Source: Ekhidna sp.
GTDB lineage: Bacteria > Bacteroidota > Bacteroidia > Cytophagales > Cyclobacteriaceae
Direction of reading: 5' to 3'
Length of the DNA: 5,740 nt
NCBI GenBank assembly: GCA_013214445.1
Contig: JABSPG010000267.1
Location: 1-5,740 of the forward strand
In this document: one piece after another, positions 1-5,740 of the stretch
Position numbering within the stretch: position 1 is the stretch's first letter
How the letters are laid out: each line of letters starts with the position of its first letter
The notes under the pieces: model-generated
Told to the model about the DNA's origin: nothing
Seen by the model: only the letters and a program-made list of their open reading frames with translations
The model's database searches: none
Program-made: the position numbers and the translations under genes

Positions 1-142
1 TGACTAGATTACTCATACCTACGACCCTGCGGCGGCACCCTTCGTGAATCTTCGTCGTACCTCCTTGATTTCGACTAGCGACCTCCCGCACCCTAAGCGG
101 TACTCTAATCGGATCGAAACGCGTAGTTTGAGCCACATCCCG
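1..142 (-). tRNA. tRNA-Pro-like gene, anticodon AGG, with greatly enlarged D- and T-loop regions; 3' end beyond the window
   Basis: Read on the minus strand from 142, the block begins with CGGGATG, a proline-type acceptor arm starting with C1, followed by TG and a D stem GCTC (133-130) pairing with GAGT (105-102). Next comes CCGC-TTAGGGT-GCGG (100-86), a 4-bp anticodon stem with a 7-nt loop whose anticodon would be AGG (94-92); the G35 and G36 used by ProRS are kept. A variable loop leads to the T-stem half GCTAG (79-75). Its partner CTAGT lies at 7-3, and the last two bases, C and A, pair with G7 and T6 of the acceptor arm. The rest of the acceptor arm would lie beyond position 1. The loop between the T-stem halves is 67 nt instead of 7, and the D-loop is about 24 nt instead of 8-11. 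The block is about 55% GC and ends sharply near 150. A fifth anticodon-stem pair would be A.G, and AGG is a rare bacterial Pro anticodon. It could be a functional tRNA carrying inserts, a tRNA-like regulatory RNA, or a decayed pseudogene. Confidence 0.45.
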
Positions 143-431
143 ACCGGTTGCAGAAATAGAAAACTTCATGATTTGTGTGTGGATTTTGCGAAAGGGATGA
201 AGTAACAAATATTGCGTGATAGATATGCTCTTTGTCTTTCCATCCTTACAGCAGAAGGAATTGATACAGAATTGTCGTTTAAGTTACTTCTGAAATTTTT
301 GTCCCTTTTTGATAACTGAATTTTACCAGTCAACCCAATACTTTGGTGGTTTGAAAAATAAAAAAGAACACTGATCTGTAAATGCATTAATCTTACTTTC
401 TGTAAATTATACAGCTAAGCGACAACCTAAA
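143..431. other. AT-rich intergenic region between the tRNA-like block and the histidine kinase
   Basis: This stretch is markedly more AT-rich than the tRNA-like block. It contains a 73-codon open frame on the minus strand (387-166), but its composition is not protein-like and it matches no family I recognise, so I do not call it a gene. An 8-bp direct repeat CTGTAAAT occurs at 376-383 and 400-407, and an inverted repeat covers 400-414. It presumably carries the promoters for the rightward kinase and the leftward tRNA-like gene. I find only partial matches to the Bacteroidota -7 consensus TAnnTTTG and no convincing -33 partner. Confidence 0.5.
400..414. promoter_or_regulatory. Small perfect inverted repeat upstream of the kinase (possible operator)
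   Basis: CTGTA-AATTA-TACAG is a perfect 5-bp inverted repeat with a 5-nt centre, ending 17 bp before the GTG start of the kinase. Its left arm is part of the repeated octamer CTGTAAAT, also present 24 bp upstream. The position suits a regulator binding site or a leader hairpin. The repeat is short enough to arise by chance in AT-rich DNA, and no binding protein is implied. Confidence 0.2.
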
Positions 432-1640
432 GTGAGTATTCAGATCAGGTATTTTTTGTTTTCTGCCTTAATTGTGGGAGGTTTTGTTGGCCTATATGTG
501 GTGACTTCATTGAGCGTGGGCAACCAGCAAATTAATGGACCACTGATCAATAATTCTGGCAGACAGAGAATGCTCAGCCAGTTTATTCTGGCAAGGGCCT
601 ATAAGTCTACCACCATCAGTGAGGTCTCTGAATTGAAGGAAAATTGGAATAGGCTGGATAGTGCTTCCTCGCTATGGCAGGAAAAGCATCAGTGGTTACT
701 TCAACAGAGCAAAGACCTTGATATTCTCGATCCCGTCGCATTGTTGGAAATGAGTCTCCTATCGCAACGAAAGGTGGCTAATATGCTTGCCATGAAAGCG
801 CAGAACGATTCGTTGGTTTTCGGTGAAGAAGAGCTGCAAGTGCTAGAAGCTGAAATGACAGCTTATCTGACTGCAATGGAAACCATCGTTGGGAAATATG
901 AGAAGGAAGCAATATCCGATCTTTATGATCTTAAGAATGCTTCCACCTTGCTTTTTGTTGGGCTTTGCATCGTAATGATTGGGGTGTTTTTCCTGATTTT
1001 CGTGCCGATGATCCAGCGTATGCGGCAGTACAATCGACACCTGAAGAGTGCTGCAGATGAGAAGGAATTTCTCTATAACGAACTCAATCATCGGGTGAAA
1101 AATAGCCTTCAGGACTTAGCTAGCATTATTACCTTAGAATCAAGACGCAACAAACTAGATGGCCCCCTGCTACTCAAGCGCATTCACTCCATTGGGCTCG
1201 CCTATAGTTTATTGAATTACACGGATGTTGCTAACAAAATTGATCTCAAAGATTATGTGAATAAGTTGACAGACCTGTTGAGGAAGGAAGATCTCAAGAT
1301 TTCTTGTACAGTTAAGAAGATTTATGTGGAGGCTCAAGTCGCGCTAGACTTTGGATTTATTATTAATGAGCTGGTCACAAACTCGATGAAATATGCTGCG
1401 CCTGTTGAAGAGATTCTTTCCATTCAAATGGATTTGAAGAGAGCAGGTGAAGACGCTCTGAAGCTGTTTTATCGAGATAATGGACTGGGTTATGAAGAGA
1501 ACAAAATAAAAAAGGGTTTAGGCCTGAATATTATTGGTCAGTTTGCTGAAAAGCATGAAGGAACATTTGATAAGATTGATGAGAAGCTTGCGCACTTTAA
1601 GGTGTCCTTTAATCATTTGGAGTTGCAGGAGAGCGCTTAA
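432..1640 (+). CDS. Membrane sensor histidine kinase: NarX/PilJ-type sensor motif with HisKA_2-family kinase core
   Basis: This 402-residue protein is probably an inner-membrane sensor that autophosphorylates on histidine and passes the phosphate to a response regulator. A transmembrane helix (about residues 7-27) is followed by an extracytoplasmic region (28-170). That region opens with a motif at 34-50 containing SGRQRMLSQ, typical of the PilJ/NarX-NarQ type sensor N-terminus. A second transmembrane helix spans about 171-194. After a short linker with no room for a HAMP or PAS domain comes the dimerisation/phosphoacceptor segment ELNHRVKN, with His220 the likely phosphorylated residue; this form is typical of HisKA_2 kinases. 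The ATPase domain shows the N box (N312, E313, N317), the G1 box DNGLG (349-353) and the G2 box GLGL (362-365), so it looks catalytically intact. GTG at 432 is chosen because it precedes the first membrane helix and no ATG or GTG start lies in frame back to a stop at 372. No response regulator is adjacent, so it appears orphan here. The ligand is unknown; nitrate cannot be assumed from this motif. Confidence 0.9.
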   Translation: MSIQIRYFLFSALIVGGFVGLYVVTSLSVGNQQINGPLINNSGRQRMLSQFILARAYKSTTISEVSELKENWNRLDSASSLWQEKHQWLLQQSKDLDILDPVALLEMSLLSQRKVANMLAMKAQNDSLVFGEEELQVLEAEMTAYLTAMETIVGKYEKEAISDLYDLKNASTLLFVGLCIVMIGVFFLIFVPMIQRMRQYNRHLKSAADEKEFLYNELNHRVKNSLQDLASIITLESRRNKLDGPLLLKRIHSIGLAYSLLNYTDVANKIDLKDYVNKLTDLLRKEDLKISCTVKKIYVEAQVALDFGFIINELVTNSMKYAAPVEEILSIQMDLKRAGEDALKLFYRDNGLGYEENKIKKGLGLNIIGQFAEKHEGTFDKIDEKLAHFKVSFNHLELQESA

Positions 1641-1673
1641 TTCACATTAAGTTCCAGTCAGGAGAAGCAACGA

Positions 1674-2519
1674 TTAATTTCTAAATGTCCATACGGGATG
1701 AACGGAGTTTGCAATTAGCTCTTCTGCCTTGTTTCTATTCGTAATGAGTTTTTCCATGAAACTTCTTTTGTGTACTCCCAAAGCCACAAAAGCATTAGGA
1801 ATGGTTTCACAATACGCCATTAGCCCTTCCAATTCAGTTTTTGCCTCAAGATTAACCGTTGTGAAATTCGTCATGTAATGCTGTGCGGCATATGCTTCGA
1901 GAGATTCATTGCATTTCTTTGCGGAGAGAAAATTCTTGGGTGTATTGATACGCAATAGGTGAATTTTTGCACCAAGTAGTTCCTGCAAAGATTTGAGATG
2001 ATCTACAAGTAGAAAAGAGTCATGGTCAGAGTCAATCAAGAATATAATATCCTTGAATTGATCCAATGCATTTACCATACACTTTAAAATAACTATAGGA
2101 GCATCAGCGATGTAGAGCAAATTATTTGTTTTCTCATCATTCTGATCATATAAATCCCCTCCCATGATGACCAGATCAATTTGATGGTCCCTTATTTCTT
2201 TTTGGATCGATTGGGTCTTGTTCCCATAGAGTACTTTCGGTAGTACCTTTTGATCGGGGGCCCATTTTGCTATCTCCTCTGCTCGTTCGTGCATTCTTGC
2301 ACGTGCTTCTTCTGTGATCTGAATGTTTTTGATGGAAGAAGTCGGGTCATGACTATAGGCCTCACCCTCTTCCATAAATGCATTGTGGTTGGGCTCTATA
2401 ACAGATACTACATCTATGGTAGCGTTTGATTTCTTGGCAATTTGCACGCCTAGGTTTAGCGCGCATTCACTGAGATAGGTAAATTCAGTCGGAATAATCA
2501 CATTTTTGAACGAGTTCAT
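1674..2519 (-). CDS. Universal stress protein, two tandem UspA-like domains
   Basis: The 281-residue product is a predicted cytoplasmic stress protein with two Usp folds in one chain. Domain 1 (about 1-147) opens with the typical first strand NVIIPTEF and ends with the pattern DLVIMGG followed by APIVILK. Domain 2 (about 154-280) begins FKDIIFLIDSD and closes with AFVALGVHKRSF and HPVWTF, a common Usp C-terminal strand. ATP-binding Usp proteins carry G-2x-G-9x-G-S/T; neither repeat shows it, since G120 and G248 lack the following glycines. This suggests a non-ATP-binding or strongly diverged member. Its ATG follows the yaaA stop codon by only 2 bp, so the two are almost certainly co-transcribed, with yaaA first. 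It converges on the histidine kinase gene with 33 bp between stop codons. The precise function is unknown; Usp proteins are commonly linked to starvation, redox or envelope stress. Confidence 0.88.
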   Translation of the reverse strand: MNSFKNVIIPTEFTYLSECALNLGVQIAKKSNATIDVVSVIEPNHNAFMEEGEAYSHDPTSSIKNIQITEEARARMHERAEEIAKWAPDQKVLPKVLYGNKTQSIQKEIRDHQIDLVIMGGDLYDQNDEKTNNLLYIADAPIVILKCMVNALDQFKDIIFLIDSDHDSFLLVDHLKSLQELLGAKIHLLRINTPKNFLSAKKCNESLEAYAAQHYMTNFTTVNLEAKTELEGLMAYCETIPNAFVALGVHKRSFMEKLITNRNKAEELIANSVHPVWTFRN

Positions 2520-2521
2520 TT

Positions 2522-3298
2522 CTATTCTGATTTCTGATCTCGTTTGAAAGCTAATTTGGTTTCGCTAGAGTCTTTTTCATCAAAGTAATATCCCTTATAA
2601 TTAAAGCCTTTAAGGTCTTCCACAGTGCTGATCTCATTTTCAATGATGTATCGTGACATGAGCCCTCTGGCTTTTTTAGCGTAGAAGGCAATGATTTTAT
2701 ATTTATCGTTTTTAAGGTCCTTGAATTCAACGTCGATTACCTGCATTGGCATGCTTTTGCGTTTGATCGATGTGAAATATTCATTTGAAGCAAGGTTGAT
2801 CAATACATCGTCTCCTTGCTCTTTCAAGTCTTCAACCAATAAGTCCAGAATCTTGTCGCCCCAGTATTGATAAAGCGTGCTGTAATCATCGAAAGCAAGC
2901 TTAGTGCCCATTTCAAGTCGATAGGGCTGCATGAGATCCAGCGGCCTTAGAAGCCCGTATAGCCCAGAAAGAATACGTAGGTGCTTTTGAGCGAAAGCAA
3001 GCTTTTTGTCATCGAAAGTTTCGGCCTGTAATCCCTGGTACACATCTCCGTTGAATGCTAGGACGGACGGCTTAGCGTTTTCCAGGGTATGACTTGTTGT
3101 AAAATCCTTATAACGTTTCACATTTAGCCCAGCCAGTTGCTCACTGAGACTCATTAGGTTTTGAATTTCCTCCACGGATTTTTTGCGAAGTACATCGATC
3201 AATTCATTGGTACATTCCATCAACCTGGGCTGGGACACTTCAGAGTCGTAAGCAGTTTTGAAATCTAGGTTTTTGGCAGGGGATACTATTGCAATCAT
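2522..3298 (-). CDS. yaaA: Peroxide stress protein YaaA (DUF328/UPF0246 family)
   Basis: The 258-residue protein matches the YaaA family across its full, usual length. Recognisable family blocks are the N-terminal VSPAKNLDF (5-13), AFNGDVYQGL (81-90), ILSGLYGLLRPLD (109-121) leading into QPYRLEMGTKL (124-134), NLASNEYF (168-175) and FYAKKARGLMSRYI (205-218). In Escherichia coli, YaaA is induced through OxyR and limits hydrogen peroxide damage by keeping free intracellular iron low; it is also reported to bind DNA. The biochemical activity is not fully settled, and the role here is inferred from the family. The start ATG at 3298 gives the conserved MIAIVSPAK beginning. It is the first gene of a leftward unit with the universal stress protein and is divergent from the ankyrin-repeat gene, with 46 bp between the two starts. 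I see no clear OxyR-type site in that gap. Confidence 0.95.
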   Translation of the reverse strand: MIAIVSPAKNLDFKTAYDSEVSQPRLMECTNELIDVLRKKSVEEIQNLMSLSEQLAGLNVKRYKDFTTSHTLENAKPSVLAFNGDVYQGLQAETFDDKKLAFAQKHLRILSGLYGLLRPLDLMQPYRLEMGTKLAFDDYSTLYQYWGDKILDLLVEDLKEQGDDVLINLASNEYFTSIKRKSMPMQVIDVEFKDLKNDKYKIIAFYAKKARGLMSRYIIENEISTVEDLKGFNYKGYYFDEKDSSETKLAFKRDQKSE

Positions 3299-3344
3299 AA
3301 CTTTCTAACTTTAGGAAACAACGAATGGTTTCAGCAACGAAGTT

Positions 3345-3677
3345 ATGATACGATCTGGTGAATTTAAAGGGTTTATCCAAGCAGTCATGAATGAAGATAG
3401 TGAGGCGGTATCCTACTACATATCTCTGGGTATGGATGTTAATTTTTTACACCCAGAGATCATGACCAACCCTTTGATTGAGGCAACAAAAGTCCAAAAT
3501 CTCGAAATAGTTCAGCTGCTGCTGGATGCAGGAGCGAATCCAACCATCGTTTCTCAGCTGGGAGAATCTGCTTTGAAAATCGCTAAGTTTTCAGGCAATA
3601 AGGAGCTTCTAAACACTTTAAAGCAAGCAAGAAAATCACCTTTCTCGCTTCATCAGTTTTTCAAAAAACGCAATTAG
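3345..3677 (+). CDS. Small ankyrin-repeat protein
   Basis: This 110-residue protein consists almost entirely of ankyrin-type helical repeats, a protein-binding scaffold with no enzymatic activity of its own. The repeat signature is clearest at about residues 40-72 (TNPLIEATKVQNLEIVQLLL then DAGANPT). A diverged repeat precedes it (about 7-34, ending SLGMDVN) and another follows (about 73-94, GESALKIAKFSGNKELLNTL). No signal peptide or membrane segment is visible, so it is probably cytoplasmic. An ATG at 3325 is excluded because its frame stops after seven codons; ATG at 3345 is the first usable start. Its last 14 codons, including the stop, lie antisense to the end of the prenyl synthase gene. 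The basic, phenylalanine-containing tail after residue 96 is therefore outside the repeats and probably arose from that overlap. The binding partner is unknown; divergence from yaaA with a shared 46-bp gap hints at joint regulation. Confidence 0.8.
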   Translation: MIRSGEFKGFIQAVMNEDSEAVSYYISLGMDVNFLHPEIMTNPLIEATKVQNLEIVQLLLDAGANPTIVSQLGESALKIAKFSGNKELLNTLKQARKSPFSLHQFFKKRN

Positions 3678-4601
3678 CTGTGCTTTTCCTTCTGTTCTGG
3701 CATCCAGTTCTTCTAGTGACTTAAATGCCTCGTCATAGTAGGCATTCATTTTCTTTTGCGTCAGTTCAAAGATCCCAAGCTCTTCGTAGATGGCTTTCAC
3801 AGCTTCAACTTTTTCATCGTTGTTGAAGTCGGTAGCAGCGAGCCATTTATCCAATTCTTCACGCTGAGATTTGTTTGCCAGCTCTAGAGCTTTGATAAGC
3901 AGATACGTCTTTTTGTTGGAGACAATATCACCGCCTACTTGTTTGCCAAACTTTGCCTTGTCTCCGTAGACATCCAGTAGGTCATCCATCAACTGGAAAC
4001 CTATCCCCGCTTTTTCCCCGATGCTGTTTACCTGTGCTAATTCTTCGACACTCATCCCAGCAAGGATACCCCCGTATTCCAGGCTAAAGCCCAGAAGCAC
4101 GGCAGTTTTCAAGCGGATCATTTCGATATATTGGTCTTCGGTTACCGTTTCCAGTTCCTCGAAGTTCATGTCCAGCTGCTGCCCCTCGCACACCTCTACT
4201 GCACATTTATTGAATTTCTGTACTGCCGCCGGCAGTGACTCGTTGGGACCAGTCAATAGCTGATCGTATGCTTTTACCATCATAGTGTCTCCACTGAGAA
4301 TCGCAACGGTGTTGTTCCACTTTTCATGCACCGTTGGTTGACCTCTTCTAATCGGAGCTTCATCCATAATGTCGTCGTGCATCAATGTGAAGTTGTGGAA
4401 GATTTCTACAGCAAGTGCCGGAAGAAGAACCTTCTCATGATCTTCTTTCTTCAGTCCATATCCCAGAAGGACGAGCATGGGTCTCAGACGTTTGCCACCC
4501 AAGGAGAGGATGTAGCGAATGGGATCATAAAGATTGGGAGGATTGCTACCAAACTCAAGGGCAGCAATCTCTTCTTCCAGAGCAGTGAGTAGATTTTTCA
4601 T
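3636..4601 (-). CDS. Polyprenyl diphosphate synthase (short-chain trans-isoprenyl type, likely FPP or GGPP)
   Basis: This is a trans-isoprenyl diphosphate synthase of 321 residues, the family's normal length, which condenses isopentenyl diphosphate onto an allylic primer in the cytoplasm. Visible hallmarks, numbered from the chosen ATG, are GGKRLRP (35-41), the first aspartate-rich motif DDIMD (76-80) followed by RR (85-86), KT (165-166), and FQLMDDLLD with the second aspartate-rich motif DDLLD (206-210), then GGD (223-225) and KK (230-231). The first motif has no two-residue insertion. Phenylalanines lie 5 and 8 residues before it (F71 and F68); bulky residues there usually cap the product at a short chain, so C15 or C20 is more likely than octaprenyl. 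That is inference from the family rule. I choose ATG at 4601 over an in-frame TTG at 4610 because homologues normally start close to this point. The gene lies 35 bp downstream of the DAHP synthase gene on the same strand and is probably co-transcribed. Its last 42 bp overlap the ankyrin gene in antisense. Confidence 0.9.
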   Translation of the reverse strand: MKNLLTALEEEIAALEFGSNPPNLYDPIRYILSLGGKRLRPMLVLLGYGLKKEDHEKVLLPALAVEIFHNFTLMHDDIMDEAPIRRGQPTVHEKWNNTVAILSGDTMMVKAYDQLLTGPNESLPAAVQKFNKCAVEVCEGQQLDMNFEELETVTEDQYIEMIRLKTAVLLGFSLEYGGILAGMSVEELAQVNSIGEKAGIGFQLMDDLLDVYGDKAKFGKQVGGDIVSNKKTYLLIKALELANKSQREELDKWLAATDFNNDEKVEAVKAIYEELGIFELTQKKMNAYYDEAFKSLEELDARTEGKAQLIAFFEKLMKRER

Positions 4602-4636
4602 TGATTGCAAGTTAACCTACTTGATGTACCTCTTGT

Positions 4637-5725
4637 TTAGTTCTCCTCCAATTCAGACTGATTCATAATGTCATTCTGGTGATCAATGGATTCCTGGTGA
4701 ACGGCATTCAAATACCTGATCATAAACTTCTTGGAGAGGCCCTGAAGCTTGCCTTTGGCCGACGCTTTTTCGATAATCTCTTCCCATCTATTGGTTTGAA
4801 GGATGGTGACACCTTTGTCCTTTTTCACTTCTCCAATATCTTCGGCAATCTTCATTCGCTTACCCAGCAACTCTAGGAGTTCATCATCCACCATATCTAT
4901 CTGTCTTCTGAGGTGATTTAGCTTCTCATTAAGCTCAGCATCTGGGACATCAGATCGTCGAATGGTCATATCCGATAGAATATCGTCAAGTCTATCAGGA
5001 GTTACTTGCTGTTTCTTATCGCTCCAAGCATTGTCAGGGTCGATATGGGATTCGATCATCAGCCCTTCATAGTTCATGTCTAGCGCTTGCTGAGAGATGG
5101 GTTGTAGCAATTCTCTGTTTCCGGCAATGTGACTTGGATCACACAGCATTGGAATGTCTGGGAATCGTAGCTTCATTTCCACCGCGAGCTGCCATTTCGG
5201 CTCATTTCGATAGATGCTGCTGCCATGCTGTGCGAAACCTCTGTGAATCATTCCTAGCTTGCTCACCCCTGCTTTGTTTAGTCGCTCCAATGCTCCGGTC
5301 CAGAGTTCTAAATCAGCATTGATCGGATTTTTCACAAAGACGGTTGCGTCTGTCCCTTCCAGGGCATTGGCTATTTCTTGAACAGAGAATGGGTTAACGG
5401 TGGTTCTTGCCCCAATCCAAAGGATGTCCACTCCGGCTTTTAGTGCTTCGAACACATGATTGAAGTTTGCCACCTCAACGGAAATGGGAAGGCCTGTTTC
5501 TTCTTTTGCTTTGCGCATCCATTTCAGTCCTTCACTCCCAATTCCTTCAAAATTGTTAGGTCGGGTTCTAGGCTTCCAGATACCTGCTCTTAGAATGTCT
5601 ACTTTGCCAGTAGCGGCCACCCTTCTACATGTTTCAAGCGTTTGCTCTTCTGTCTCTGCACTGCACGGACCAGATACGATCACTGGTCGTTTCTCTTGAA
5701 AGAGTTTGATTGGTTCTATTTTCAT
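4637..5725 (-). CDS. Bifunctional DAHP synthase (type I-beta) / chorismate mutase (AroQ type)
   Basis: The 362-residue protein joins two steps of aromatic amino acid synthesis. The N-terminal domain (about 1-255) condenses phosphoenolpyruvate with erythrose 4-phosphate to DAHP, the entry to the shikimate pathway. It shows GPCSAE (19-24), RAGIWKPRT (46-54), VKNP (131-134), HRGF (161-164), CDPSHIAG (195-202) and IESH (224-227). The likely metal ligands are C21, H199, E225 and D236; the 26 and 11 residue spacings between the last three match the known ligand set of this subclass. The C-terminal domain (about 266-348) is an all-helical chorismate mutase, with LRRQIDMVDDELLELLGKRM (272-291) and a downstream K301. 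The order synthase then mutase is that described for Porphyromonas gingivalis, where prephenate regulates the enzyme; the same control is likely but not shown. Bacillus-type fusions have the reverse order. ATG at 5725 is preceded by an A-rich leader without a Shine-Dalgarno sequence. Only 15 bp remain upstream, so other aromatic genes could precede it outside the window. Confidence 0.95.
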   Translation of the reverse strand: MKIEPIKLFQEKRPVIVSGPCSAETEEQTLETCRRVAATGKVDILRAGIWKPRTRPNNFEGIGSEGLKWMRKAKEETGLPISVEVANFNHVFEALKAGVDILWIGARTTVNPFSVQEIANALEGTDATVFVKNPINADLELWTGALERLNKAGVSKLGMIHRGFAQHGSSIYRNEPKWQLAVEMKLRFPDIPMLCDPSHIAGNRELLQPISQQALDMNYEGLMIESHIDPDNAWSDKKQQVTPDRLDDILSDMTIRRSDVPDAELNEKLNHLRRQIDMVDDELLELLGKRMKIAEDIGEVKKDKGVTILQTNRWEEIIEKASAKGKLQGLSKKFMIRYLNAVHQESIDHQNDIMNQSELEEN

Positions 5726-5740
5726 TTTTTTGGTTTTATT

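Noticed and set aside
1..169. Minus-strand open frame starting ATG at 169 and running off the left edge (56 codons)
   Set aside because: Its peptide contains RDVAQ, EVAS and SNLV, which are what the conserved tRNA bases give when translated. Second-codon-position GC is too high (about 52%) for a normal gene in this AT-rich context. It is better explained by the tRNA-like RNA.
338..346. TACTTTGG as a Bacteroidota -7 element for the kinase
   Set aside because: It matches TAnnTTTG at seven of eight positions but has no properly spaced -33 TTTG, and it lies about 90 bp before the start, so support is too weak.
166..387. 73-codon minus-strand open frame whose TGA overlaps the ATG at 169 (ATGA)
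   Set aside because: The overlap resembles translational coupling, but the downstream frame is tRNA-derived and this peptide has no recognisable motif, low complexity of signal and a non-coding AT-rich composition. The overlap is probably chance.
1641..1673. Bidirectional terminator expected between the convergent kinase and stress protein genes
   Set aside because: In these 33 bp I see no stable hairpin followed by a T run on either strand, so no terminator is called.
3299..3344. Promoter or OxyR-like site in the 46-bp divergent gap between yaaA and the ankyrin gene
   Set aside because: The gap must carry at least one promoter, but I found no good TTTG/TAnnTTTG pair or clear operator palindrome on either strand.
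4608..4623. Inverted repeat CAAGT-TAACCT-ACTTG between the DAHP synthase and prenyl synthase genes, considered as a terminator
   Set aside because: The stem is only 5 bp, AT-rich, and not followed by a T run on the minus strand. It lies next to the prenyl synthase start, so it could at most be a weak leader hairpin.

Overview
The window reads like a chromosomal segment of a Bacteroidota bacterium, most likely Cytophagales-like. This is inferred from three things: moderately AT-rich genes with A-rich leaders and no clear Shine-Dalgarno sequences, the DAHP synthase with a C-terminal chorismate mutase (an arrangement known from Porphyromonas), and the general look of the proteins. I could not check taxonomy by search.

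Layout, left to right. Positions 1-142 (minus strand) are a GC-rich block that reads as a proline-tRNA-like gene, cut by the left edge. Its D-loop is about 24 nt and its T-loop region about 67 nt, so it is roughly twice normal tRNA length. This is the most unusual thing in the window. Positions 143-431 are AT-rich and hold no convincing gene; a small inverted repeat lies just upstream of the next gene. A membrane histidine kinase with a NarX/PilJ-like sensor motif and a HisKA_2-type kinase core runs 432-1640 (+). It converges on a two-gene minus-strand unit made of yaaA (2522-3298) and a tandem-domain universal stress protein (1674-2519), separated by 2 bp. A small ankyrin-repeat protein (3345-3677, +) starts 46 bp from yaaA in the opposite direction. 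Its 3' end overlaps the 3' end of a polyprenyl diphosphate synthase (3636-4601, -) by 42 bp in antisense. That synthase lies 35 bp downstream of a bifunctional DAHP synthase/chorismate mutase (4637-5725, -).

How the genes relate. YaaA and the stress protein look like a stress-response pair. The DAHP synthase/chorismate mutase feeds the shikimate pathway and the prephenate branch, and the prenyl synthase makes isoprenoid diphosphates. Both pathways meet in menaquinone, but the sequence shows only their adjacency. The kinase has no response regulator in the window, so its partner is unknown. Apart from the tRNA-like block, the window is mostly ordinary core and accessory chromosome; I see no CRISPR array, transposase, integrase or recognisable defence system.
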